This document shows, in pieces, positions 33,552 to 44,581 of a DNA stretch of 64,000 nt; the first letter of the stretch is position 1; each line of letters starts with the position of its first letter. The notes below the pieces were generated by a model. The model did no database searches and was not told where the DNA came from. It saw nothing but the letters and a program-made list of their open reading frames with translations. The stretch is from contig JAULJL010000002.1 in the NCBI GenBank assembly GCA_030761205.1, positions 16,967,010 through 17,031,009 of the forward strand, written 5' to 3'. Both the position numbers and the translations under genes were made by a program. Source of the DNA: Fremontodendron californicum. Its lineage: Eukaryota > Streptophyta > Magnoliopsida > Malvales > Malvaceae.

Positions 33552-34071
33552 TAGGGGTGTTCATTCGGTTAATTCGGTTAATAATCGAACCGAATTACCC
33601 ATAACTGAATTAACCGAAATTATTTTTCTATTAACCGTTAACCGAATCGAATAGTTAGTTCGGTTAATTAACCGAACCGAAATTATTTCGGTTAATTCGG
33701 TCGATTTCCGAATTAACCGAAATAAATAAGAAATTTATTTTGCTAACCTATTTTTTTACATGATTTTGTATCCAAATTATCCATCCAAGTCCAACCAATC
33801 AAAAAAAAATTAATTTATTAATTTATTAATATATAAATTAATTTTAAAAAAAAATTATCTAAACGCATTAAATAATGATTTTTTGAAGAATTTCGGTTAA
33901 TTCGTGTAATTCGGTTATTTTCGTTTAACCGAATCGAATTAACCGAAAACCGAAATTATTCAAAACCTTTAACCGTTAACCGAACCGAATTTTATTCGGT
34001 TAACCGATTAACCGAACTGAATTAAATTTCGGTCGGTTAATTCGGTTAAAATCGAATAGTGAACAGCCTTA
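33552..34071. mobile_element. hAT-type MITE, 520 bp
   Basis: Ends TAGGGGTGTTCA and TGAACAGCCTTA are inverted repeats. Flanks GAGAGTAG (33544-33551) and GAAAGTAG (34072-34079) form an 8-bp duplication with one mismatch. The body is built of many TCGGTTAA and TTAACCGA words in both orientations, forming long imperfect hairpins. Confidence 0.83.
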
Positions 34072-34357
34072 GAAAGTAGGAGTAAGAGTAAGAGTAGGAC
34101 TAAGTAGCGTTGACAGGCAAGGCAAGGCAAGCATGTGTAAGCAAAAATAGCGGTCTGAAGAAGACAGGCAGACAACAGTGGCAGTTCCCCACGCCTACCT
34201 AGCCCCTTCCTCAGGGAACAAACACCACCAACACTCGAATCCCCTTCCAAATATTCCCTGCTCTCTCTACCAGACAACAAGAACATGCCCCCTGCACCTC
34301 ATCATATTATCGTTTCTTCAATTATTTTTTTCAAAATCAAAACCCACCTATCTAAAT
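34072..34357. other. Short intergenic stretch
   Basis: Moderate-GC sequence with short GTAAGA and GGCAA repeats near 34080-34130 and a C-rich, CT-rich section. Overlapping short open frames on both strands show no domain. I see no supported gene. Confidence 0.4.
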
Positions 34358-35142
34358 TAGAGGTGTGAATTTGAATCGAGTTTTGAATATGATATTAACT
34401 TCATATATATTTATTTAAATTTAATTTGAAATATAAATTTTAAATTTTGTTCAAATCCCTCTACATTATAAATGAATAATCCAATTTTATTTAAATCAAT
34501 CCATATTATTTTTTTTTTAAAAAAAAACTTTAAATAAATATATTATTTTTATTTAATTTTAATAAGTTTATTTAATTTTTTTATTAAATTTTAGAACACA
34601 AATATTTTATTATATTTTTAAATATTTTTATTATAATATTTTGTTTTATATGATATAAATTATTTAAATATAAAAATATTATATTATATAAATGAAAAAC
34701 AAATTGAACTTATCGAATTTGGACTTTGATTGTTAAAATTAAGATCCGACCTATCTTTAAACGAATTTTATTTTTTTGTCCAAACTCATTTTAAATTTAA
34801 TATTTTTATTCAAACTCGTATAAATTCGTTGAGCAAATCTAATCTGAATTTAAACCTATCCATGAGCCGAATTGTGGCCCGATTTTTGTTTTTCTTCTTG
34901 GCCGAGCTCGAACCGGTCCGTATAAATCAATTTCACTATTTAAATATATTAAAATACTAAAAAATTATTTTTTATTAATATTTTATAATTAAATTTAAAT
35001 AAAAATAATATTTTAATACTTAAACAATGATTCAGATCGAACCGAATCGGACTGATTCGGATCATAAAAAATCATGTCCAAATCCGACCCAATATGGGCC
35101 GGGCCAGGCAAGTCGGGCGGCCACCCGGCCATGGATAGGTCT
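34358..35142. mobile_element. Degraded hAT-type MITE
   Basis: Left end TAGAGGTGTGAA and right end CCATGGATAGGTCT resemble the other TAGAGGTG-type elements in the window. Flanks ATCTAAAT (34350-34357) and ATCTGAAC (35143-35150) match at six of eight positions, both mismatches being transitions. The core is AT-rich with no coding capacity. Confidence 0.5.
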
Positions 35143-35412
35143 ATCTGAACTGACTTCATATGTGAAAAAAAAAAAAGGAAAAACAGATTAATTAATTTAA
35201 TCAGAATTAGGATTTGTAACGGGATTTTGTTATTACATTATAAATTAACAAAAATAGTACAAAAAGCAAGGGGACAAAATGGAGGTGAAAGGCTTGATCG
35301 ATTTGCAAAGCGCAACAAAAACCGTTAAAGTATTAACGGAGAATTGCAAGGGAAGGAGGGGATTGGATTGGGCTTCTAAAAACTTTTAGAAGTAAATTTT
35401 TTTTTTTTTTTT

Positions 35413-36566
35413 CTATTCAGAGCTTGACATTTTGAGACGTCTGGTGGGAGAATCTAGCGATGAGGGAGAACATGGTGCTGGTGCTGATGCTGATAGAATT
35501 GACGGTGGTGGAGATGGGGATTGTGATTGTGATGATGGAGATGATGATGATGATGATATTGGTGATGATGACAAAATGGACGGTGGTGATGAAGAGAGAT
35601 CACAGCTGTCTCTTAACTTTCTCTTGTTGATTCCTCTTCCTCCTCTTCCTGCTCCTTCTCCTTCTCCCAGTCTGAACTCTCTGGTCATGTAATCTTTTAT
35701 ACGTTTAACATCTGATAATTTCACCGGTTTTACTATAAAATCCTCTGCTCCTTCCTCTAAACATCTGTTCATGAAAATTTCAGATAAACCCATCAACTAT
35801 GAATTGTTTTGGACCGGTACCAAAAAAAAAAAAGCCAATTTTCATTAATTTAAGAGATGAAAAATAATAAAATACCTGTCAATTCGAGCTAAAACGTTCT
35901 CAGATGACATGATTACAACTGGGATTTCTCTAAAAGCAGAAGATTCCTGTTCAACAACAATAAATTTCGCATAATATTAGGCCCTGCTTTAAATACCATT
36001 GACAGAGTGTTGAAAGAAAATGGGAATCAGAAATTTCAGGTTTCTTACCTTAATTTTTTTGAGCAATTCATAGCCCGTCATTCCAGGCATACAATAATCG
36101 GTGATAATCAGATCAACCTTCAAATCCTGAAATCACAAATAAAGCTAAGAGTCAGCTGAAATCATCTTTGCAAACTATAATTTTGTGGACAAAATTCCAA
36201 TTATACTCACATTAAAACCATTACTGTTTTTCTCCTCATCCAATCCCAGGAATTGCAAAGCTCTTCTTCCACTATCCACTGCAGTCACTGCACCAATCCA
36301 AACCAAATCTCATTCAATTCAAATCCAAAGAAGGAAAGCATAATAAAGTAAAAATGCAACAACTTTGGGAACAAATGGAAATTATGAAATCACGATGACC
36401 GACCTTTACAAGAGGAAATTCTGAGCAACCTTTCAATGACTTTCCGATCAACGTGGCTATCATCGACGGCAAGAACATGAACATCCTCGGGATCAGTAGG
36501 TGAAAGATTGAAGCCGTCAATCTTCTCCGTCCTCCTCCGCCACGTAACGACACCGTTTTTTGCCAT
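35413..36566 (-). CDS. Type-A two-component response regulator, five exons, 246 aa
   Basis: Exons on the minus strand: 36404-36566, 36211-36287, 36049-36126, 35876-35946 and 35413-35764, all with GT-AG borders and joining to 741 nt in one frame. It is a phosphorelay receiver that feeds back negatively on cytokinin signalling in the nucleus. The receiver domain fills about residues 29-150: acidic pair D35-D36 in VLAVDDSHVDRK, phospho-acceptor D90 in LIITDYCMPGMTGYE, Ser pair in IMSSEN and Lys142 in FIVKPVKL. There is no DNA-binding GARP domain, so it is type A; wording is closest to the Arabidopsis ARR5/ARR6 group. The C-terminal ~80 residues are Gly/Arg then Ser/Pro-rich. The start is Met at 36566, as an upstream in-frame ATG at 36605 adds only a hydrophobic stretch. 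Confidence 0.95.
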
Positions 36567-36741
36567 CTCAAGGATAACAAAAACAAAAAACAAGAGACGA
36601 GCCAAAATTTTCCTATAGAACGTTTGGGAAAAATATTAAGAAAAACAAAAACTTGGTAGAAAGAAAAAGAAGAAAATACACTTTACTGAAATTCTTAAAA
36701 GGAGACGCAAAACCAGGGTTCCCCTTGTTCTGTGGCCATGC

Positions 36742-36748
36742 TTTTATA
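36742..36748 (-). promoter_or_regulatory. Candidate TATA box of the response regulator gene
   Basis: The minus strand reads TATAAAA here, about 176 bp upstream of the start codon at 36566. It would give a 5' leader of roughly 145 nt, reasonable for a plant gene. There is no other evidence for the transcription start. Confidence 0.5.
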
Positions 36749-36799
36749 CGCTGTAACATACAAAGTCTACCTGTCTCTTTCTCTTTCGTTTTCAGTTTC

Positions 36800-38040
36800 T
36801 TTTTTTTCCTTGGGTAAATATGAAAAAAATGATGTGAATAGTTAAATTGTTGTTGAATGATATAATGGATAAAAATTATTTAAAAAAAATAAATAATCAA
36901 AAATTATTATAAAAAATATTGTAAAGAGAGAATTACTCTTAATGAAAAAATTTATTTTTTTTTTTATTAAAAAAATATTATTTTTGTAAAAACTTTAATT
37001 AAAAATAAATTTAAAAAATAAAATATTTAAATATTTATTTTTTGAAAATTTTAAAAAATAAAGAAAAAATAATGTTATTTTTATAAAAAAAATTTAATTA
37101 AAAAAAGTAAATAAAAAATTTAAAATTTTTAAAAATATATTTTTTAAAATTAAAAAATATATATTTTCAGAAAACTTTATTTTTTAATTAAAAAATAAAT
37201 TAAAAAATAAGAGAAAAAAGGAGGAGAAAATTTTTTTATCAAGAATAATTTTGTTTTTACAATTTATTTTTAATAATTTTTAATTGTTCATTTCTTTCTT
37301 TAAAATAATTTTTACTAATTATAGCATTTAACAATAATTTATCATTGACAGCATGTTTTTCAAATTTATCTTTTTTCTTTTTTTTTTTTTAATTTGTTTT
37401 CTTATTACTTACTATTTGTTTTTCTCTCTCAAATCAAATCTTTCTCTCTCTAAGAAATCCCCGCAATCTACTTTTTTAAATACAAAGGCTTAATAGTTAA
37501 TAGTTGCTGGGATTTAAATTTTAAAATGGGTAAATTTGAAAAATATATCTTTTACAATATAATAATTATTAAATAATATAATAAATAAAAATTATTTGAA
37601 AAAATATATAAAATATAAAATTATTAGAAAAAAATTATAAAGATAAAAAAAAATTTGATAAATTTTTTTTTCTTTTTTAATTTATTTTTTAATTAAACAA
37701 TAAATTTTTCTAAAAATAAATTTTTTAATTTTAAAACAATTTTTTTTATTTTTTTAATTAAAATTTTTTAAAAAATAATAAATAATACATTCTAAAATTA
37801 ATTTTTTTATTTTTTTTAAATTTTTAAAAAATAAATATTTAAATATTTTATTTTTTAAATTTATTTTTAATTAAAATTTTTTAAAAAATAATATTTTTTT
37901 AATAAAAAAAATCATTAAAGATAATTTTATTTTTAACTTTTTTTAAAAAAACTCGTAATTGTTAAATTATTTAATAATTATTTAATTATTGAAAGTATGT
38001 TTTCCATATTTACCCATTTAAAATCCACTTCGGTGCCCCT
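36800..38040. other. Extremely AT-rich low-complexity DNA
   Basis: About 1.2 kb dominated by A/T runs such as TTTTTTAATTAAAA and long stretches without G or C. Blocks near 36840-37330 and 37560-37990 appear to be imperfect inverted copies (flanks such as TAATGGATAAAAATTATT and AATTATTTAATTATTG), so it may be a decayed long-TIR element. No gene is visible. Confidence 0.45.
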
Positions 38041-38173
38041 CTGCCGCTCTTAATCTCTCTCCGATATCTCGCTTTGAGGATCATTTTATCGTGGGGGAAA
38101 GAGAAATTAGTCAAATCTCGGGATACGTGCCAGTGAATGGTCGGGATCGAGGAGGGAAGTTGACCGGAGGTCA

Positions 38174-38218
38174 ATGGAGGACAGTGCCGGCTCCCGAATC
38201 GGCGGCATCGAAAAACAG
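38174..38218 (+). CDS. Candidate 5' coding exon of an unknown gene
   Basis: ATG at 38174 opens 15 codons (MEDSAGSRIGGIEKQ) and ends at a good splice donor CAG|GTAATT (38219). The surrounding 150 bp is clearly richer in G, C and CpG than the neighbouring DNA, as at plant gene starts. No downstream exon is recognisable before the hAT element at 39002, so the gene may be interrupted or dead. I do not recognise the product. Confidence 0.3.
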
Positions 38219-39019
38219 GTAATTTTTTTTTTTTCTCTTTTTTTCTTTTTAACTGTGTTTATAAAAAGTTGACAGCATCTGGAAAACCGCATTTTTACTA
38301 TTCCGGGAAGGGCCATATTTTTCACTTCCCATTGCTTGTCTCACACGTGCCACCTCGTGTTTAGTCTTTTCTTTTCTTTTTTACTTTTTCACTTTTATTT
38401 TCTCGTTTGATGATAGATTCTAGTCTTTGAAAGATACGCGCGCCGGATGAAGCTGCTGTCGATGATTGACTTATAATTTTTTTGTTTAGGAAGCTTCTGT
38501 TCATAGGTGCATATATCGATTTAAAATGAAAAAGGCTTAGCTTCACTTGATGAAGAATTGGAGTTAGTGGAGATATGAAATCTTAATTGAGATTTTCTTT
38601 TGAATGAAAATTAATGCAAATATGACGATGTCATAATTAAAGTCGCGTTTAGTATTATTATTGGTTTAATTTTTAAAATAAAAATTATATTTTATCACAA
38701 ATGTAATGTTAAACAGATAAAAAAAAATTATAATTAAAATTATAGTTTGACAATTCAAACAAAATTAAAAATAAAAAAATAAAAATAAAAATGAAAATTT
38801 TGCAATTCACATCTCTAAATTTTTATTATTTTAAACATATTTTTTTTACATTTCAATTTCTCATAATATTTTCTCAAAATAATATCAAATACTTAAAAAA
38901 ATTTAAATTATATTTTTTATCACACTTTTTAAATACACATTTTTAAAATCAAACTTTATTATTAAACTAGCCTTGAGTACTATTAGTTTGGTGGTTTTTG
39001 CTAGAGGTGGCAAAATGAA

Positions 39020-39290
39020 CCCGAACCCGAAAATCCGCTCAGAAAAACCCGAACCCGAACCCGCCCAAACCCGATTTGACTAAAAAGTCAAAAACCCGAA
39101 CCCGAAAAAACCCGAACCCGAATAGGCCCGAACCCGAATGGGCCCGAACCCGAATGGGCCCGAACCCGAATGAGCCCGAACCCGAATGGGCCCGAACCCG
39201 AATGGGCCTGAACCCGAATGAGCCCGAACCCGAATGAGCCCGAACCCGAATGGACCCGAACCCGAGACCGGCCCGAACCCGAACCCGAAT
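39020..39290. repeat. Left subterminal array of the hAT element
   Basis: About a dozen copies of a 16-bp unit CCCGAACCCGAATGGG with variants (ATGAG, ATGGA). The array starts about 20 bp inside the left end. Subterminal repeats are transposase-binding sites in hAT elements. Glycine/phenylalanine-rich frames read from it are artefacts of the repeat. Confidence 0.88.
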
Positions 39291-40618
39291 TTAATACTAA
39301 AAATAAAAATAATCAAATTGTAATTAAATATTTTTTTTACAAAGCAATAACTTTAATTATTAATTTTATTCTATTTTTTTTAATAATTTAATTAAAATTT
39401 AATATTATATATATATATATGATGAAATAATAATTTTATCAAAAAGTAAATTATATTTTGTACTTATAAGTATAACTTTAACGTCTTATATCATGATGAA
39501 TTTACAATCTAAATATTTTAAATTCTTGAAAATTTTAGAGATGTGAAAAAAAATTTGACAATAAAATCAATTATTCTTTAAGGGTAAAGAGATTAATTGA
39601 ATTGATAAATTCGTATTCAGTTAAATTCATATCTTATTTGAAAACAAAAGCTAGTGTAACTTTTTTTAAAAATTGATTTATTTCGATTTTTTTTGTTACT
39701 GCTAAGTAGAGGTGGCAATTTTTCTATTCAATTAAATATTCCAATTATTTAAGCCACCTGTTTTAGATTTTTGGATTAATCCAAAAATTTAATGACATGA
39801 GGAAATCTGAATATTATCAACCTATTTTGCTTGAAGATCATGTTTACTTAAAGTGAGAAAATTATTAATCCAAAAACTTAAGGACAGAGGAAAACTGAAA
39901 ATCTTCACAGGCATTAGGGGCAAACCTTTGTTTTGCGAGAAGGAAGAGTGACAAATGGACAAGTCACCATCACGTTTCAAGAAAGCAGCCTTGTGACAAT
40001 TTTATTATGATATGCTATGATATCTGTGACAGGCCTGTTGCAAACGGTAGGATTAGCTATTTCTTCCCTGTTTTTGCCTTCATTAAACGTAAAAGTAACC
40101 TCAATGGTTCAAATGGATAACAGAAAAGTCTTTTTTTTTCTTTTTTTCTTTTTTGTATACAAGAAATCATAGTATGAAGATTGTAAGTGTTAAAATTTAA
40201 ACCCAAGCTTGTAAAACCCCACTTTAAAGGACCAATTGAGCAAACATTCGGGTCCCCCCATTCATGATTTTTTCACATGCCCCACTAAGCAATGTTGTTT
40301 TAATTCAGCATACAAACAAGAATAGGATTTCATCGTCTTTAGCATTAGATTAGAGATCAGTTAAAGAGAGACTAACATACAAAATCCATGTCAAATGAAA
40401 AGAAATTCAAAAGGATGGGCATAATACAACGTCCCTGCATCCCACTCTAGGCTTTTCCGCTAACTTTCAAAAGAGAATTCTTGTGGCAGTATCACCTCAA
40501 TGTTCAAAAAGTCAAACCTACAAATTAAGATAAAAAATATTATTATAAATGAAACTTTTATTAAATGTTTGCAAAACTGATATTAAAAAGTAAAATATTA
40601 TAAATTATAAATACACTT

Positions 40619-41086
40619 ACAAATTAAAAGCTCTTGATCCTCCAAAAGATAATTAAAGGTGGACAATCTCCCTTCCAAATCTGATTGCATTATTTTCCTC
40701 ATCTAAAACAAAAATATATATATACTAAATCATTCAAAAAAATATTATTTAAGAAAAGTTTCGCAAAAAAAAATCTTACCATCATATCCATATAACCAAT
40801 TTCGAGTGGTAATCAACATTTCCGCATTTTCAGACAAAAGACAACTTCTCCATTTGTTGATAACTCTACCACCCATACTAAATGCTGATTCTGAAGCAAC
40901 TGTAGTAACCGGAATGCTTAGCACATCCTTTGCTACTTGTGCAAGGATAGGATATCGAAATTGATTTTTTTCCAATAATCAAGAATGTCAAGGTCCTTGT
41001 AGTAGTCCTCTCTAACTTCATCTAAATATAGATCCAACTCCGATCTATTTGAATTAGATCGAGAATCAAAAGTACAAAAAGCCTAT
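40619..41086 (-). pseudogene. hAT transposase, C-terminal dimerisation region
   Basis: The reading on the minus strand includes ELDLYLDEV, then YPILAQVAKDVLSIPVTTVA and SESAFSMGGRVINKWRSCL, the hallmark hAT C-terminal dimerisation motif. A splice donor (GATG|GTAAGA) follows near 40778, and a short further exon may lie at 40619-40710. The BED zinc finger, the catalytic core and the large insertion domain are absent. The coding piece is directly preceded by only about 140 bp before the N-terminal exon, so the middle was deleted. Confidence 0.85.
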
Positions 41087-41226
41087 ATTAACAAAATAAA
41101 CAAAGTCACATATCATATATTGTGGTAATAAATGTAAAATAAAATAAAAGTTCAAAAATAACTAAATACTGAATTTTTAATTTTAATTAATAATTTGATA
41201 AAAATCTAGACAGATATAACTTACTC

Positions 41227-41364
41227 TCATATCTTGAGCAATGTCTCTTTGACTACTTCTTTCAACTCTTCCCAAACTTCAGATCGCTTTCTTGAAGGAG
41301 GAATAACGGAAGATGCAGCATGTTCATTAACAAACTCTTGATGACTAGTATTACTATGATCCAT
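41227..41364 (-). pseudogene. hAT transposase, N-terminal exon
   Basis: From ATG 41364 the frame reads MDHSNTSHQEFV and leads to PPSRKRSEVWEEL, the basic stretch that precedes the BED zinc finger in Ac/Tip100-like transposases. The zinc finger itself is missing, so this and the C-terminal piece are the two ends of one internally deleted gene. Confidence 0.6.
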
Positions 41365-41659
41365 TGTATGTGGTTCCAATTTAAAGCTGCAAAAAATAAA
41401 TAACCAAATGACAGAATTAGTAATTAGTAATTGCCTAATGGTGACCAAAATATCTATGAAAAAGAAAGAAAGAAAATTAGCAAAACTTGTATGAAAAAAC
41501 CTGACAAAAGAGACTAACATGATATAATTTGAATGTACCAGTTGGCACTATCGTGCAAAGCAGTTATGTAAATATTTCCATAGTGTTTTTATATTCTGAT
41601 TTGCCATTTATTATGATGAATTGACAATTAAGTTATAACATGCTTGTACCATATGTTAG

Positions 41660-41996
41660 AGTTCAATGCATAAGCTGCTCAAAGGCTTGCCGCTGCCCCG
41701 AAACTTGCAGCAACAGGCCATTTCGCAAGGAGAAAAAAATCAGACTTGTCAAGGTGACAATTGGTTGTAGACTGCATCAATTATCTTTATCTCAAATTTG
41801 TATATGTATGAGCAGATGACATTTTTAGTGTTGGTTTTAAGACTATTTTTGAGAAATAAATAGGGCAATTATTGTGTACAAAATTCTCTTCTGAATAAAC
41901 GCTTATTTTCCTTTCAGACTGAACTTTGTGGTTGGGGAGTAGAAGCAGCTGAACCTATTAATAAAGGAGATTTTGTGATCGAGTACATTGGGGAAG
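41660..41996 (+). pseudogene. Captured SET-domain methyltransferase exons (ASHR3/ASHH-like), two exons
   Basis: Exon A (41660-41753) encodes a pre-SET/AWS-type Cys cluster (CSKACRCPETCSNRPF, then KKIRLVK). Exon B (41918-41996) encodes the SET start TELCGWGVEAAEPINKGD followed by FVIEYIGE. Both are bounded by canonical AG and GT signals, the 164-bp intron is retained, and the frame is continuous across the splice. The rest of the SET domain, including the catalytic NHS and Y motifs, is absent. The wording is closest to plant H3K36-type methyltransferases such as ASHR3. The retained intron shows capture from genomic DNA and not from mRNA. It cannot be an active enzyme. Confidence 0.85.
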
Positions 41997-42833
41997 GTAG
42001 TTTCACTTATTCTGACTTAAAATTTTACTGTATATTTAAAACATAGTTTTGTTCTGTCCTCTTTTTCTTTTTAAATATTATTGTCAAGTTATAGTTGTTA
42101 TGGAAAAATGAAAGTCTTGTATTTAAACATCCCTGAACATTTCTCTGGTATAGAAATTCATATTAAGCATTGGTTATCACTTATCATTGTCATCAAAGAG
42201 TGTATTCTTTGTCTAAAGTGCAGCATCATTCTCTAGAATGTATATGTTTTGGTAGCATAACTAATAAGCATAACTAGATGAAAGTTCCTAATTTTATAAA
42301 ATTTCCCAAGGTCACTATGTCCCACATGATATTACTCAACTTCACATATTTATAGCTTACCACTCCATTCCTAAAGCTTTGTTGTTATTATTATTATTTT
42401 AATTTCCATGAACACCACTTAGCAGTGGACATGTCATGAATTGTTAGATCTTTTTTAAAGGGGAGGGAGGTGTATTTTTTTTTGTATGTGTGCTGCAAAT
42501 GGATTATAGTTATGGAATTAGTTAACAATCTTCTCACGACACAGTTTGACTCAGTGTTGTCAAGGGCGCAAGGCAACTATAAATGCAATCTAATCATGGA
42601 AAATCCAATAGTTATTTACCTATGCTTATTGCATTTCATTTCATGAACATTGAAACATGTTTTTCAATACATAAAACTAATTAAAAGGATCATTTTGGTT
42701 CCAGGAAAGAAAGAATCTGCTTCCAGATCTAAGTGGGGAAGATACTTTTCCAAGTGAAATCCCTTACTTTCTATTCTTTCTTTCCAAGAACCAACCCTAT
42801 CTCTCTGACTTCAAAACATAAACAGAACTCTGA

Positions 42834-43064
42834 TCAGTTGTGAAGTGGGTTTGGTCCTCCGGGGACAAGTTGATGCGAAACACCGTGAACTGTTCTGTAC
42901 TTCTGGTTTCTAGAAACAGAATAAGTAGCAGAAAAATGCTCAGGAAATGAAAAGGAAAACTTGGTTCTTAACACCGTGAGTTGCCGCCGACAACTAGAAG
43001 GATGGACTGTTGCCAGCATAATTGCCAAAATCAAAAGTGGAAGAAAAGGGCTTAGAGTTCTCAT
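42834..43064 (-). CDS. CLE-type secreted signalling peptide precursor inside the hAT element
   Basis: An intact 76-codon frame with the classic CLE plan: N-terminal signal peptide (about residues 1-25, PFLPLLILAIMLATV core), a variable middle and a C-terminal CLE motif QLVPGGPNPLHN ending one codon before the stop. CLE peptides are cleaved, hydroxylated at the prolines and act on LRR receptor kinases in meristem and vascular control. Usual 12-mers begin with Arg; this has Gln, preceded by His. The gene has no intron, as in most CLE genes. A TATA box lies about 80 bp upstream. It is within the transposon, on the strand opposite to the SET exons, so it is a captured gene; whether it is expressed is unknown. 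Confidence 0.87.
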   Translation of the reverse strand: MRTLSPFLPLLILAIMLATVHPSSCRRQLTVLRTKFSFSFPEHFSATYSVSRNQKYRTVHGVSHQLVPGGPNPLHN

Positions 43065-43141
43065 TTCATGCTCTGAAATGACTGGAAAAGGATTCTTAGG
43101 AAAACAAGACCTTCTGAGTTTGGATTTCTAGGTTTGAAGTC

Positions 43142-43149
43142 TATATATA
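43142..43149 (-). promoter_or_regulatory. Candidate TATA box of the CLE gene
   Basis: TATATATA on the minus strand lies 78 bp upstream of the start codon at 43064, predicting a leader of roughly 45-50 nt. It is within the transposon, so the captured segment appears to include a core promoter. Confidence 0.6.
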
Positions 43150-43449
43150 ATGGTAACAGGCAACCAGTTCTTAATAATCACTCCTAGGATTTAGAATGAC
43201 ATGAATGCCCATTTTGCTAATCATTAATGGATTAATCAATCTTGCCTCAAAATGGGATTCAATTTAAACAAAGAGCCAAGAATTTGGTGGAGTTTGATAT
43301 CAGATATGAACTTCAGCTACCGATAAGTTTAAGTCGGCATGTGTTAATGAATCCAACAAGAAATAAGAAAAGCAATAAATTAAATTAAATAGAACAGACT
43401 CGAACAAAATAAGAACAAAATTAAATCGAACAGATTCATCGAAAAAATA

Positions 43450-44370
43450 AGAACAGATTCGAGCACCTTTTTACATTATACAACAAGAACGCCGCTTTGT
43501 TGGTGAGATGAGGAAAAATGGATTTTGTTGGGGAGAAAAAGAAGACAAGAACGCCGCTTTGTTGTTTGAATACAGCAACACGGGAAAAAACGCTAGGGCT
43601 TAATTTCATTTTCTATTTAGGAACTTTTTACATTATTGCCCTTAATTCCATTTTCTATTTTGACTATTGGAAACTGTTGGAATCGCTAGGGCTTAAAATT
43701 TTTATAAAAAAAATTGTTAAATGGAACCTTCAAAATTATATTTTTCATATATAATACAAGTAGAGCTGTAGAGATATTCTCGAATTTTGGGTATATTTAT
43801 TATATATTAATAAATAATCATATTAATTATATATTTATTACATATAATTTAAATATAAATTATATTTTTTTAGTACTACTTTATAGTTTATACTTTATAC
43901 TGAATTACTGATGATAGATAGATAGATATATATGTATATATATATATATATATATCTTGACTATAAGCATAAAATTTTTGCATTTTATAAGTATATAAAC
44001 GAATAGATGAAGACCAGAATTTATTTTTAAAAGTTTTTTATTTTATAGTGAATATAAATTATAATGTATTTATATTTTGAAATTCGAGTTCATCAAATCA
44101 ATTATTTTAAATATCAATATGATTAATTTATAATATATCATATATTTTTATAATAAATTATTTCAAAATTTGATTTTATATAACAAATTAATTTCTTATT
44201 CTTTTGGTGCTAACAAATATTAATTTTAAAAAATAAATATAATTAAAAATATCATATAATAGCAAAATTATAAAAATAATAATAAATTAATAATTTGTTT
44301 TTAGATATAAATATTTAAATTACGTAAAAATGATTACATCTAATATAAAATAAAATGATGTAAAACATAC
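43450..44370. other. Noncoding part of the hAT element
   Basis: AT-rich DNA between the CLE gene and the right array. An 18-bp direct repeat AAGAACGCCGCTTTGTTG occurs at about 43487-43504 and 43547-43564. An AT microsatellite lies at about 43928-43954. No gene was recognised. Confidence 0.5.
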
Positions 44371-44560
44371 ACGAACCCAGACCGAACCCGAACCCAGACC
44401 GAACCCGAACCCGAATGGGCCCGAACCCGAATGGGCCCGAACCCGAATGAGCCCGAACCCGAATGGACCCGAACCCGAATGAGCCCGAACCCGGATGGAC
44501 CCGAACCCGAATGAGCCCGAACCCGAATGAAACCGACCTGAACCCGCCCGAACCCGCCCA
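44371..44560. repeat. Right subterminal array of the hAT element
   Basis: About ten CCCGAACCCGAAT units, in the same orientation as the left array although the terminal repeats are inverted. It ends about 13 bp before the right terminus. Confidence 0.88.
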
Positions 44561-44581
44561 ATTGCCACCTCTAGTTTTTGC

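Larger units (their letters stand above)
39002..44573. mobile_element. Pack-type hAT element, 5.57 kb, carrying CLE gene and SET exons
   Basis: Perfect 12-bp terminal inverted repeats TAGAGGTGGCAA (39002) and TTGCCACCTCTA (ending 44573) are flanked by a perfect 8-bp target duplication GTTTTTGC (38994-39001 and 44574-44581). Inside are subterminal CCCGAA-rich arrays at both ends, N- and C-terminal pieces of a hAT transposase on the minus strand, two spliced exons of a SET-domain gene on the plus strand and a complete small CLE gene on the minus strand. The element is non-autonomous because the transposase middle is missing. Carrying host gene segments inside a TIR element is the Pack-TE arrangement. 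Confidence 0.92.

Noticed and set aside
39080..39316. Gly/Phe/Arg-rich proteins (also 44320-44583)
   Set aside because: These frames are translations of the CCCGAACCCGAAT subterminal arrays of the hAT element and are not genes.
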